Source: CAZKHG01 sp964552655 (lineage in GTDB: Bacteria; Bacteroidota; Bacteroidia; Bacteroidales; Tenuifilaceae). Taken from it: DNA of 37,736 nt. Below the pieces are notes generated by a model, which saw only the letters and a program-made list of their open reading frames with translations, was not told the origin of the DNA and ran no database searches. A program made the translations under genes and the position numbers. The stretch spans positions 1 to 37,736 of the forward strand of contig CAZKHG010000031.1 in NCBI GenBank assembly GCA_964552655.1. Direction: 5' to 3'. Below are positions 7,225-15,294 of the stretch, in pieces. Positions within the stretch are counted from its first letter, which is position 1. Each line of letters starts with the position of its first letter.

Positions 7225-7608
7225 TTATTGCATCTCGATCAAATTGAAATCAACACGGCTGATAAGGGCTTTATAATCGTTACCGGCAAAAAAGATATCC
7301 TCATCGTCCTCCTCGTAGTACCAGTTGATAACCACTTTTTGGTTAGTGTCAATAGCCATCTTCTCCAGTTTTTTCATAATGTCGAATATTCTTTTGGATG
7401 AGCTGGTATTGAAATATTCAAACCGAAGATGTATCTCGGTTTTTTCGCTGGGGCTTTTGCTGTAATCGTCAATCCAGCGGAGGATTGGGTGGTAAAAATC
7501 AATCACATTTTCAGGAATGGATCGCCCTTCAATTTTTAGAATCCCGGTAACAGGATCGAAATTGACGTTAGGTGTAGTTGCGGTTTCCTTTAGCTCAAAT
7601 TTTACCAT
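7225..7608 (-). CDS. SiaC-family regulatory phosphoprotein (DUF1987)
   Basis: A 127-residue cytoplasmic protein. It has the family hallmarks: TPNVNFDPVTGILKIEGRS near the N-terminus, PENVIDFYHPILRWIDDY, the phosphosite region FEYFNTSSSK, and the acidic stretch WYYEEDDED. In Pseudomonas aeruginosa, SiaC is phosphorylated by SiaB on Thr68 and dephosphorylated by SiaA; the unphosphorylated form activates the diguanylate cyclase SiaD. Here the Thr of NTSS is residue 68, which supports the same acceptor. ATG 7608 is preferred over TTG at 7626. It lies 37 bases downstream of another SiaC gene and ends at a terminator. The local target is unknown. Confidence 0.85.
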   Translation of the reverse strand: MVKFELKETATTPNVNFDPVTGILKIEGRSIPENVIDFYHPILRWIDDYSKSPSEKTEIHLRFEYFNTSSSKRIFDIMKKLEKMAIDTNQKVVINWYYEEDDEDIFFAGNDYKALISRVDFNLIEMQ

Positions 7609-7645
7609 CGGAATGCTTTTTTGCAAAAATACTTATAAATGCTGG

Positions 7646-8155
7646 TTATACCAACTCCTCAAGAATATGATATTCGTCACCGTGGCCATTCCTTACTATT
7701 GCATCCCAATAGCGGGCAGTGATTATGGCCTCGTTGCCGGTTTTTTTGCTCTTGATTCGAATTTTCTGAGTTCGTTCAATCTCTAAGCCAACCTCCTCAA
7801 ACTCGAAGGGTAATGATGATATAGCTTCAAGATCTAACCCAAGCTGATGAATGGATTCGTCATCCTCCTCGTATTTCCATTTAACAACCATGCTGTTGCC
7901 CTTGGCATGACACTCCTCCAGCTTTCTTAGAAGTTCGTTGAGGTACTTATTGGAGCTGCTATTGGTGTACTCTAAAAAGATAGTAATTGTAGTCAATTTA
8001 GCAGGATGATTACAATACTCCGTTATCCATTCCATTAATGGTTGCCAGAATGAGAACACATCCTCTGTGATGGAACGGCCTTCAATTTCAATTGTTCCTT
8101 CCTCAGAAAAGTTTACATAAGGGCTATCAACAGTTTTATCTATAAGCAAACCCAT
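7646..8155 (-). CDS. SiaC-family protein (DUF1987) with C-terminal extension
   Basis: A 169-residue protein. Residues 1 to about 122 are a standard SiaC domain: VNFSEEGTIEIEGRSITEDV, WQPLMEWITEY, the acceptor region LEYTNSSSNK with Ser in place of Thr, and the acidic KWKYEEDDES. The last 45 or so residues (from IERTQKIRIKSKKTG to the end) are extra: a basic patch, then DAIVRNGHGDEYHILEELV. I do not recognise this tail; it may be an interaction segment that gives this paralogue its own target. ATG 8155 is preferred over TTG 8161. It is the first gene of a two-gene operon with a promoter at 8192-8222 that contains a dyad. Its position opposite the SiaB locus suggests one network, but that is inference. 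Confidence 0.82.
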   Translation of the reverse strand: MGLLIDKTVDSPYVNFSEEGTIEIEGRSITEDVFSFWQPLMEWITEYCNHPAKLTTITIFLEYTNSSSNKYLNELLRKLEECHAKGNSMVVKWKYEEDDESIHQLGLDLEAISSLPFEFEEVGLEIERTQKIRIKSKKTGNEAIITARYWDAIVRNGHGDEYHILEELV

Positions 8156-8188
8156 AGTCAATGAAAAATCAGTAATTTTTGATACAGA

Positions 8189-8222
8189 GGCTAAAGGTAT
8201 AATTTTAGCCTTAATTTAGCAA
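8189..8222 (-). promoter_or_regulatory. Promoter with overlapping dyad for the SiaC pair
   Basis: The minus strand reads TTG (8222-8220), 20 bases, TACCTTTA (8199-8192), one mismatch from TAnnTTTG. A perfect inverted repeat, GGCTAAA (8189-8195) and TTTAGCC (8204-8210) with an 8-base loop, covers the -7 element. It could be an operator or a leader hairpin. The rest of the 271-base gap 8156-8426 shows no gene. Confidence 0.4.
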
Positions 8223-8426
8223 GGAAGCAATTTTTTTTTACCAAAACCATTCTATTTGCAATGAATTAAATAATTGAGCAGACAAACGATTTTCTTTATC
8301 AAACATTTTTTCAGGATAAACGCTTATTGGTATTTAGCAAATTAATAGACGGAGAAGTTTCTTTTGATTTTATTCTGCCCCATTGTTGTTTTGGGGTATC
8401 TGAATGGATTGAAAGGTGTAATTAAG

Positions 8427-9872
8427 TTAGTTTTTATCCTCAAAAAAAAGTTGAATTAACTCGTTAACCCGAACCAACCTTAAAATCAAGCCAAGCAACC
8501 CAATGCTTACCATCGAAATTAAAAAACCGGTAACCCAATTATCAATAAATAATCTTGTTCCATAAGTAATTGCAAGGCTGCAAATAAAGAAGAGAATAAA
8601 ATTCCGGATGCCTTCATATTTTAGGTTAAAATGGAACAACTTTCTGGTAGCATAAACCTGAAATGCCATTATTATAAGCTGTATAAGCATGTTTGTAAAA
8701 GCGGCACCGGATGCTTTGTAAACCGGAATCAATATTACATTAATAGTAATGCTTAATAAAACACCTAAAGCTGAAATCTTATTTAACATCTTGATGTTGC
8801 CATTGGCAGTAAGCAGAGTGCCAAATATGTAGTTAATGGAAATGAATGAGAACGAAACCATTAAAAATCCAAGGATGACAGACGACTCCTTTGCATGTTG
8901 ATGGTAGAAAAGATCCATCAGCTCCACACGGTAAAATATACATGAATTGGTAAAAGCAATGGCGGGTATAATCAGAAGGGAAAAAGCAAATGCAAGCAAA
9001 GGCTGAACAGCCTCTTTGTTTTTGATCATTTTTGAAAACATGGGTAAGAGTAATCCTGCAAAAAGGAATGGGACCATTGATGCAGCATCAAGCAGCCTGA
9101 ATGCCTGTGCATATATTCCGGCTTCGGTACTTCCATTTGGCAGAAAACGTTCGATGAGAACCGAATCAATACGGCTGTAAAGGGTCATCAGAAAAATTAA
9201 AATTGCATAAGGATAGCTTTGCTTTAATATCGAGAGAATAAATAACCTGTCGAAGGAGGGTTTGAAAAATTTTGTTTTCGAAACCACCAGGGAAAAAACG
9301 AATAGTGCGGTTATCAGATATGAAAAGGTTTGGGCGTAAACGAACCATTCTATTGAGAAATTAAAACCGCGAAGGTTACCCCAGATCATAACGCTGCATA
9401 GTAAAATCATTAGGAATCTGTCTAAAACAGAAAGAATGCTATCCGTTTTAAAAAGGTGTAACCCACTTAAGTTCGATCGAAGGTAAAGGATAAATGAGGC
9501 TAAAATCTGATTAACCACCAATATTGAAAGGATATAAATTTGTCTGCCATTGTAGCCCATAATCAGGGCAATACATAGGCTGAATATGATATAAACAAAA
9601 GCAAGAATAAGCTTTACAACCACTATGTTTGACAGATACTTTGAAAGCAGTTGTGAGTGCCTGCTAATTTCCCGGTTATTGAAGTTGGTCAGGCCAAAGT
9701 CAAGAATAATGTTTAAAAGTAACGAGAAGTTAAAGAGGGAGAAAAATAAACCATACTCTGCAGCTCCTAATAAATTCTGCACGTTTCTGTCGATCCCGAA
9801 TATCCAGACGGGTTTTACCAGCAGGTTAAGCAGGATAAGCAATAAAAGATTTGATGCAAATTTTTTTTTCAC
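8427..9872 (-). CDS. Polysaccharide flippase (Wzx/MATE-like)
   Basis: A 481-residue integral membrane protein with about 12-14 hydrophobic helices and few soluble loops. Segments such as VKPVWIFGIDRNVQNLLGAAEYGLFFSLFNFSL, FGLTNFNNREISRH near the N-terminus, and LLPMFSKM in the middle are typical of the polysaccharide transporter (PST/Wzx) branch of the MOP superfamily. Such proteins flip undecaprenyl-linked oligosaccharides across the inner membrane. It is divergent from the glycosyltransferase at 10025, with both promoters in the 152-base gap, which suggests a shared sugar pathway. No sugar-nucleotide genes, polymerase or ligase are nearby. The substrate cannot be read. Confidence 0.82.
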   Translation of the reverse strand: MKKKFASNLLLLILLNLLVKPVWIFGIDRNVQNLLGAAEYGLFFSLFNFSLLLNIILDFGLTNFNNREISRHSQLLSKYLSNIVVVKLILAFVYIIFSLCIALIMGYNGRQIYILSILVVNQILASFILYLRSNLSGLHLFKTDSILSVLDRFLMILLCSVMIWGNLRGFNFSIEWFVYAQTFSYLITALFVFSLVVSKTKFFKPSFDRLFILSILKQSYPYAILIFLMTLYSRIDSVLIERFLPNGSTEAGIYAQAFRLLDAASMVPFLFAGLLLPMFSKMIKNKEAVQPLLAFAFSLLIIPAIAFTNSCIFYRVELMDLFYHQHAKESSVILGFLMVSFSFISINYIFGTLLTANGNIKMLNKISALGVLLSITINVILIPVYKASGAAFTNMLIQLIIMAFQVYATRKLFHFNLKYEGIRNFILFFICSLAITYGTRLFIDNWVTGFLISMVSIGLLGLILRLVRVNELIQLFFEDKN

Positions 9873-9930
9873 AAAAATTGGTTGGTGAAATTCCTTGCTC
9901 CGGCTTTTGCAAATAACAGATATTATAACT

Positions 9931-9960
9931 CAAATTTATTAAAAAATGTATAATTCCCAA
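9931..9960 (-). promoter_or_regulatory. Promoter of the flippase gene
   Basis: The minus strand reads TTG (9960-9958), 19 bases, TAAATTTG (9938-9931), an exact TAnnTTTG match, about 60 bases upstream of the ATG at 9872. Confidence 0.55.
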
Positions 9961-9975
9961 AGGTTTTATTTTACG

Positions 9976-10006
9976 TTGTTTATTTCCGTAAAAATGATGT
10001 AATTTG
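9976..10006 (+). promoter_or_regulatory. Possible promoter of the glycosyltransferase gene
   Basis: TTG at 9976-9978, 21 bases, then TAATTTG at 10000-10006, one base short of the usual TAnnTTTG. It is just upstream of the ATG at 10025 and overlaps the TTG-initiated frame at 10004, which therefore looks wrong. Confidence 0.35.
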
Positions 10007-10024
10007 AGGTATTCCAATACTGAA

Positions 10025-11158
10025 ATGCGTATTGCTGTAAATACACGATTATTACTAAAAGGACGGCTCGAGGGAATTGGCTGGTTTACCTATGAAACCA
10101 TGAAAAGAATTACCCGGTGGCATCCGGAGCATGATTTTTTTTTCCTTTTCGACAGACCTTACGATTCTGAGTTTATCTTTTCCGAAAACGTTAAACCCGT
10201 TGTGCTATTTCCTCAATCAAGGCACCCTGTTTTATGGTACATTTGGTTTGAGATGGCTGTAAAAAAATTCATCATTCGCAATAAGATAGATTTATTTATT
10301 TCACCGGACGGATACCTTTCATTAAATTCAGAAGTACCACAACTGGCCGTGATTCATGATATTAACTTTCATCACTTTCCTCAGGATGTACCCCCTTTTG
10401 CACGATTATATCTTAACCACTTTTTCCCTAAATATGCCACCAACGCTTGCAGAATTGCAACGGTAAGCAAATATTCAAAAGAGGATATTTCCAGGTCATA
10501 TAAAATAGATAATGAGAAAATTGATGTTGTTTATAACGGGGCAAATGAGCGTTATCAGCCATTAGCCGAAATGGAGAAAATTGAAATCCGGGAAAAATTG
10601 ACAGATGGAGCCCCCTATTTTATTTTTATCGGCGCTTTTAACCCACGCAAAAACATCCCCAGGCTTCTTTTAGCTTTTGAAAAATTTAAAGAGGTGACCA
10701 ATTCGGCTATAAAGCTTGTGCTGGTTGGCGAAAAAATGTATAGTACAACCCAGATGCTAAGCGTTTTGAAAAAGATGAAATTTCAGAATGATGTTGTTTT
10801 TACCGGGAGGCTTGGGGTTGATCAGCTAAAAGGTGTGATTGGTTCTGCCATGGCAATGACGTACTTCTCATATTACGAGGGGTTTGGCATCCCATTACTT
10901 GAAGCGATGAAATGCGGTGTACCGCTTGCCGTTTCAAATTGCACAGCAATTCCGGAGGTGGTTGGTGAAGCCGCGATATTTGCCGATCCTTTCGATATCA
11001 ACTCAATGGTTGAATGCATGATTAAAATATCATCGGACGACGACCTGCGAAACAGGTTGTCAGCAAATGGATTGGAGCAACAAAAAAAGTTCTCCTGGGA
11101 TTTAACCGCAACGTGTTTATTTAATAGTATTATGAAATGTATTGATCATCCATGCTAA
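10025..11158 (+). CDS. Glycosyltransferase, GT-B fold, family 4-like
   Basis: A 377-residue soluble glycosyltransferase. The N-terminal half has MRIAVNTRLLLKGRLEGIGW and VIHDINFHHFPQDVPPF. The C-terminal half has IFIGAFNPRKNIPRLLLAF and the GT4 donor-binding motif EGFGIPLLEA (E-x7-E, about residues 285-293), then CGVPLAVSN. The family is retaining and transfers sugars from nucleotide donors to lipid- or protein-linked acceptors on the cytoplasmic face. ATG 10025 is used because the open frame upstream begins only with TTG at 10004, inside the promoter. It is divergent from a flippase and overlaps rnhB by 7 bases, so the two are co-translated. The sugar and acceptor are unknown. Confidence 0.85.
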   Translation: MRIAVNTRLLLKGRLEGIGWFTYETMKRITRWHPEHDFFFLFDRPYDSEFIFSENVKPVVLFPQSRHPVLWYIWFEMAVKKFIIRNKIDLFISPDGYLSLNSEVPQLAVIHDINFHHFPQDVPPFARLYLNHFFPKYATNACRIATVSKYSKEDISRSYKIDNEKIDVVYNGANERYQPLAEMEKIEIREKLTDGAPYFIFIGAFNPRKNIPRLLLAFEKFKEVTNSAIKLVLVGEKMYSTTQMLSVLKKMKFQNDVVFTGRLGVDQLKGVIGSAMAMTYFSYYEGFGIPLLEAMKCGVPLAVSNCTAIPEVVGEAAIFADPFDINSMVECMIKISSDDDLRNRLSANGLEQQKKFSWDLTATCLFNSIMKCIDHPC

Positions 11159-11751
11159 AGCAATTTTACAAGGAAGGGCAAGTTGAGGTTGGTTGTGACG
11201 AAGCAGGGAGAGGATGTTTAGCCGGACCGGTTTTTGCTGCTGCTGTTATATTACCACCGGAGTTCAACCACCCAATCCTAAACGATTCTAAAAAGTTATC
11301 CTCTAGGCAAAGGGATCTATTAAGGGAGATTATCATTGCCAATGCCATTGATTACTCAATTCAAAGCGTTTCAAATACTGAAATCGATAAAATTAACATT
11401 CTGAATGCATCCATTCTGGCCATGCATAAAGCGATTAAAGAGATCAGAAAAGCACACCCGGATATTATTCTGGTTGATGGAAACCGGTTTAAACCAGTTC
11501 GCGGCATAAACCATAAATGCATAATTAAAGGGGATGGTATTTTTACTTCTATTGCAGCTGCATCAGTACTGGCAAAAACCTCGCGGGATCATTATATGAG
11601 GCAATTGCATGAAGAATACCCACAGTATGGCTGGAACATCAATAAAGGTTATCCAACTAAGATGCATCGGGAGGCAATTGCTAAGTTTGGGGCATCTCCT
11701 TACCATCGGATATCATACAAACTACCTCTAAACCCGTTAAAACTTTTTTGA
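11152..11751 (+). CDS. rnhB: Ribonuclease HII
   Basis: A 199-residue enzyme that removes ribonucleotides from DNA and cuts RNA in RNA-DNA hybrids. It begins MLKQFYKEGQVEVGCDEAGRG with the catalytic pair Asp16-Glu17. ILVDGN supplies Asp109 and AKTSRD supplies Asp146, completing the DEDD metal site. GYPTKMHREAI is also characteristic. Its length is usual. Its ATG overlaps the end of the glycosyltransferase gene (CATCCATGCTAA), which implies translational coupling without an obvious functional link. Confidence 0.96.
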   Translation: MLKQFYKEGQVEVGCDEAGRGCLAGPVFAAAVILPPEFNHPILNDSKKLSSRQRDLLREIIIANAIDYSIQSVSNTEIDKINILNASILAMHKAIKEIRKAHPDIILVDGNRFKPVRGINHKCIIKGDGIFTSIAAASVLAKTSRDHYMRQLHEEYPQYGWNINKGYPTKMHREAIAKFGASPYHRISYKLPLNPLKLF

Positions 11752-11819
11752 GTCATTAAACCATTTCACCTCGATATCGTCTTTTAATGTAACTTGCAAA
11801 CAATACAAATTTTAAAACA

Positions 11820-13970
11820 ATGATTAAAAAAATTCTATCATTCGTTGCTGGAGCTATGCTCCTTATAACGTCCAGCACAAAAGCCGATGAGGGTATGTGG
11901 TTGTTGCCGCTCCTTCAACAGCTGAATATTGGTAAGATGCAGGAGATGGGCCTGCAGCTTAGCGCTGAAGATATTTACAGCATTAACCATTCGAGTTTGA
12001 AAGATGCAATAATTATCTTCGGCCGTGGGTGTACCGGTGAAATTATCTCCGATCAGGGGCTGATACTTACCAACCACCACTGTGGTTACGGCTCAATTCA
12101 ACAGCACAGCTCACCTGAACACGATTACTTAAAGGATGGCTTCTGGGCAAAATCATTTGCCGAGGAAATCCCAACCCCAGGTTTAACAGCCACTTTTTTG
12201 GTAAAAATAGAGGATGTAACAGATCGGATCAACGCTGTTCTTAAACCCGAGATGAGCGAAAAGGAAAGAGATCAGGTTATTACCAGCGAAGGTGAGAAAA
12301 TTTCGCAGGAAGCCACCAAGGGTACAAAATATCGTGGAATTGTCCAGAACTACTTTGGTGGCAACCAGTTCTTCTTGCTGGTATATGAAACCTACACAGA
12401 TGTTAGGATGGTTGGAGCACCGCCCTCATCCATCGGAAAATTTGGTGCCGATACCGATAATTGGATGTGGCCCCGTCATACCGGCGATTTCTCTATTTTC
12501 AGGGTTTATGCCGATAAGGACAACAAACCTGCAAAATATTCACCCGACAATGTGCCGTTTAAACCACGCCACTCCCTACCAGTGTCTATCAAAGGAGTTC
12601 AGAATGGCGATTTTACAATGATAATGGGATATCCGGGCAGGACACAGCGATATATGACTTCGTGGGGCATCGAAGAAACCATGAAAATAACCAATGCTAA
12701 CAGGATTTATATCCGTGGTGTACGTCAGGAGATTTTGTTGAAGGACATGCTCGCAGATAGGGTAATCAACATCAAATATGCTTCAAAATACTCAGGATCA
12801 ACTAACTACTGGAAGAATTCAATTGGCCAGAATAAAGCGCTTAAAAGGCTAAAAGTTTATGAGTACAAGCAGGCCAACGAGCAAAAATTTACAGAATGGG
12901 TTAATGCCAACCCGTCAAGAGTAGAGAAGTATGGTGAAGCCTTAGGGCTAATTCAGAAAGCCATTGAGGGAAGAAAAGACTATGCCCATGTTACACAATA
13001 CATTGGCGAGGCTTTGACCAGGGGAACAGAGCTGATTTCAATTGCAAGCAGTGCAACCAGGTTTGCCGATGCTTTACAATCAGGCAAAGCCGATGAAATT
13101 GAAAAGGCAACAGGTAATCTGAAGGATAGGGCCAGGGGTTTTTATAAGGATTATAGCGTTACCACCGACCGTAAAGTTGCTAAAGCCATGTTTAGAATCT
13201 TTGCCGAAAATGTGGATAAAAAATATCAGCCTGATATCTACCTGATAATCGAAAAGAAATTCAAGAATGATTACGATAAGTTTGTAGATCAGATGTTCGA
13301 TAAATCTATGTTTACAGATTCTACCAAGCTGTTTGCCTTCCTTGCAAAACCCGATATTAAAAAACTTGAGAAAGATCCGGCTTATACAACAGCCAAGTCA
13401 ATCATCGCCAAGAATGAAGAGTTGAATAAATTATCGGAGCCATTCAACGAGATGTTTGCAAAGGGCCAAAGAATCTATATTGCCGGAATTTTAGAAATGA
13501 ACCAGGGCAAGCCAATGTACCCAGATGCCAATTCTACCATGAGGCTAACCTACGGCCAGGTTAAGGATTATTACCCAATGGATGCCGTACATTATGACTT
13601 TTTGACCACACTCGACGGGGTTATGGAAAAAGAAGACCCAGACAACTGGGAATTTGTTGTTCCTGATAAGCTGAAAGAGCTATACAAGAATAAAGATTAC
13701 GGGAGGTATGGTTATAATGGCAAAATGCCCATAGCATTTATTTCTACCAATGACATTACTGGCGGTAACTCCGGGAGCCCGATAATGAACGCAAAAGGTG
13801 AGCTCATCGGGGCTGCTTTTGACGGGAACTGGGAGGCCATGAGCGGCGATATTGTTTTTGAAAATCAGCTGCAGCGATGCATCAACGTTGATGTCAGGTA
13901 TATTCTTTTCATTATCGACAAGTATGCCGGAGCCACTCGCTTGATCAATGAGATGAAAATAGTGGAGTAA
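11820..13970 (+). CDS. S46-family dipeptidyl-peptidase, DPP7-like
   Basis: A 716-residue exported serine peptidase. Residues 1-22 are a signal peptide. NHHCGYG (about 85-91) carries the catalytic His, TGDFSIFRVYAD the Asp region, and GGNSGSP the nucleophile Ser651. Family S46 releases dipeptides from the N-terminus of peptides in the periplasm and is common in Bacteroidota that live on peptides. The residue 18 positions after the Ser is Gly669 (in AFDGNWEAMSGD); DPP11 has Arg there for acidic P1 side chains, whereas DPP7 has Gly. So preference for hydrophobic P1 residues is predicted. It is a single gene, 68 bases after rnhB, with a strong terminator after it. Confidence 0.93.
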   Translation: MIKKILSFVAGAMLLITSSTKADEGMWLLPLLQQLNIGKMQEMGLQLSAEDIYSINHSSLKDAIIIFGRGCTGEIISDQGLILTNHHCGYGSIQQHSSPEHDYLKDGFWAKSFAEEIPTPGLTATFLVKIEDVTDRINAVLKPEMSEKERDQVITSEGEKISQEATKGTKYRGIVQNYFGGNQFFLLVYETYTDVRMVGAPPSSIGKFGADTDNWMWPRHTGDFSIFRVYADKDNKPAKYSPDNVPFKPRHSLPVSIKGVQNGDFTMIMGYPGRTQRYMTSWGIEETMKITNANRIYIRGVRQEILLKDMLADRVINIKYASKYSGSTNYWKNSIGQNKALKRLKVYEYKQANEQKFTEWVNANPSRVEKYGEALGLIQKAIEGRKDYAHVTQYIGEALTRGTELISIASSATRFADALQSGKADEIEKATGNLKDRARGFYKDYSVTTDRKVAKAMFRIFAENVDKKYQPDIYLIIEKKFKNDYDKFVDQMFDKSMFTDSTKLFAFLAKPDIKKLEKDPAYTTAKSIIAKNEELNKLSEPFNEMFAKGQRIYIAGILEMNQGKPMYPDANSTMRLTYGQVKDYYPMDAVHYDFLTTLDGVMEKEDPDNWEFVVPDKLKELYKNKDYGRYGYNGKMPIAFISTNDITGGNSGSPIMNAKGELIGAAFDGNWEAMSGDIVFENQLQRCINVDVRYILFIIDKYAGATRLINEMKIVE

Positions 13971-13992
13971 ATAAATAATAGAATTAACCTAT

Positions 13993-14032
13993 AATTAGGA
14001 GGCTGAATTTTTTTAGCCTCCTAATTGTTTTA
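13993..14032 (+). terminator. Terminator after the S46 peptidase
   Basis: AATTAGGAGGCT (13993-14004) pairs perfectly with AGCCTCCTAATT (14015-14026) across a T-rich 10-base loop and is followed by GTTTTATT. Confidence 0.88.
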
Positions 14033-14154
14033 TTATTAATGACATATAAATTCTTTTATATATACACCTATGAATTTTTTCTCCTGATGTAGTTATAATT
14101 AAAAAAATATCTATTTTTCGGGGAACTTTAATATCAACGACTGTTTAATTCCTA

Positions 14155-14682
14155 ATGAGCACTGTGGAAATTGCCAAAGAAGAAATATTAAGACATTTCG
14201 GGCCGTTAAGTTACGAAGAGATAGGCTTTTTGCTTAATAAAATGACAGTATTGCTCGAAAGAAAAGGGATGAGCATTACAGTTAAGAAGAAAGTATATGC
14301 TGCCATGGTGGAAAGCCTGGAAAATGTGTATAAGCATCAGGATATTATTGAGAAGGATGATGAGTATAAACCCAGGTTTTCATTGTATGTTGATGAACAA
14401 AACTTGTCGATGTTTGTTTCCAATTCTGTTCTGAATCATAAAATATCCCCTCTCAGGACTAAGCTGGATAAGGTTAATGCGCTCGACAAAAATGGGCTTA
14501 AAGATCTTTACAAGAATACAATTCTGAGCGGGAATGTATCGCCAAAAGGGGGTGCAGGTTTAGGAATTATCAATATTGCCAAGGTTTCTGAAAATAAAAT
14601 TAATTTCAGCTTTGTTGCAATAAACGATAAATATTCATATTTTACGTTAAATATCCTGATTTCTCATTCAATAAATAAATAG
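14155..14682 (+). CDS. SiaB-family protein kinase (HATPase-like, DUF6272)
   Basis: A 175-residue cytoplasmic protein with a GHKL/anti-sigma-kinase fold. The N-box is VESLENVYKH (about residues 52-61; Glu53 or Glu56, Asn57, Lys60-His61). The glycine-rich lid is SPKGGAGLGIINIAK (about 129-143). In P. aeruginosa SiaB is the kinase that phosphorylates SiaC; by analogy it resembles SpoIIAB-type partner-switching kinases. It is followed after six bases by a SiaC gene, so the kinase and its likely substrate are co-translated. A second SiaC gene is 200 bases further, and two more lie at 7225-8155. No PP2C phosphatase (SiaA) or GGDEF protein (SiaD) is present in the window. No clear TAnnTTTG promoter is visible in 14036-14154. 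Confidence 0.85.
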   Translation: MSTVEIAKEEILRHFGPLSYEEIGFLLNKMTVLLERKGMSITVKKKVYAAMVESLENVYKHQDIIEKDDEYKPRFSLYVDEQNLSMFVSNSVLNHKISPLRTKLDKVNALDKNGLKDLYKNTILSGNVSPKGGAGLGIINIAKVSENKINFSFVAINDKYSYFTLNILISHSINK

Positions 14683-14688
14683 TTGACC

Positions 14689-15093
14689 ATGAGTCCGCTA
14701 AATATCGATCCTACAGAGTTTACCCCAAAGGTACAATTTGACCCGGAAAATGGTAAATTTGATATATCAGGATTTTCACGACCGGAGAATGTTATTGGGT
14801 TCTATAGACCTATCCTGAAATGGCTTGATGATTATAATGAGAATGTTTTGAGCACCAACCTCGACTACAACAAAACCTTGCTCACCGTTAATCTTAGGAT
14901 GACTTATTTCAACTCCGCTTCTTCCAAATTCTTACTGGATATCCTTCTTGAGTTCATGAAATTCCACTCTAAAGGGTATGACGTTGAGATCAACTGGTAT
15001 TACGAAGATGGCGATGACGAAATACAGGAGTCAGGCGAAGAAATTTCCGATATGCTTGGATACCCATTCAATTTTATTTCCTACCAAGCTTAA
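14689..15093 (+). CDS. SiaC-family regulatory phosphoprotein paired with SiaB
   Basis: A 134-residue DUF1987 protein. It shows TPKVQFDPENGKFDISGFSR, PENVIGFYRPILKWLDDY, the acceptor region MTYFNSASSK (Ser76 at the position of SiaC Thr68) and the acidic segment WYYEDGDDE. Compared with the two paralogues at 7225-8155 it has an insertion of about 8 residues (ENVLSTNLDYNKT) between the first helix and the strand before the acceptor. ATG 14689 is six bases after the SiaB stop; the TTG at 14683 abuts the stop and is less likely. This is the best candidate substrate of the adjacent kinase. A terminator follows directly. Confidence 0.87.
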   Translation: MSPLNIDPTEFTPKVQFDPENGKFDISGFSRPENVIGFYRPILKWLDDYNENVLSTNLDYNKTLLTVNLRMTYFNSASSKFLLDILLEFMKFHSKGYDVEINWYYEDGDDEIQESGEEISDMLGYPFNFISYQA

Positions 15094-15111
15094 CCAAACC
15101 TATGTAACCTG

Positions 15112-15142
15112 AGCCCCTAATAACCCTAGGGGCTTTTTTTTA
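15112..15142 (+). terminator. Terminator after siaB-siaC
   Basis: AGCCCCTA (15112-15119) pairs with TAGGGGCT (15127-15134), 7-base loop, followed by a T-run. It separates the siaB-siaC pair from the next SiaC gene. Confidence 0.87.
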
Positions 15143-15294
15143 TTTCAATCAACAATTGTTATCCTTTTATCATCAATAATGATACGTACATAAACTTTTT
15201 AGATTGAATTATCTATATTCAGCTGACAACTGGAATTTTAAGGTACCTTTTTGAGTCTCTTTAGCTAAATTGCAACTTGAAATATTATAAATAA

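Noticed and set aside
12292..12621. Alternative frame inside the S46 peptidase gene
   Set aside because: Overlaps the catalytic-protein frame, which has signal peptide and motifs throughout; this one has neither.
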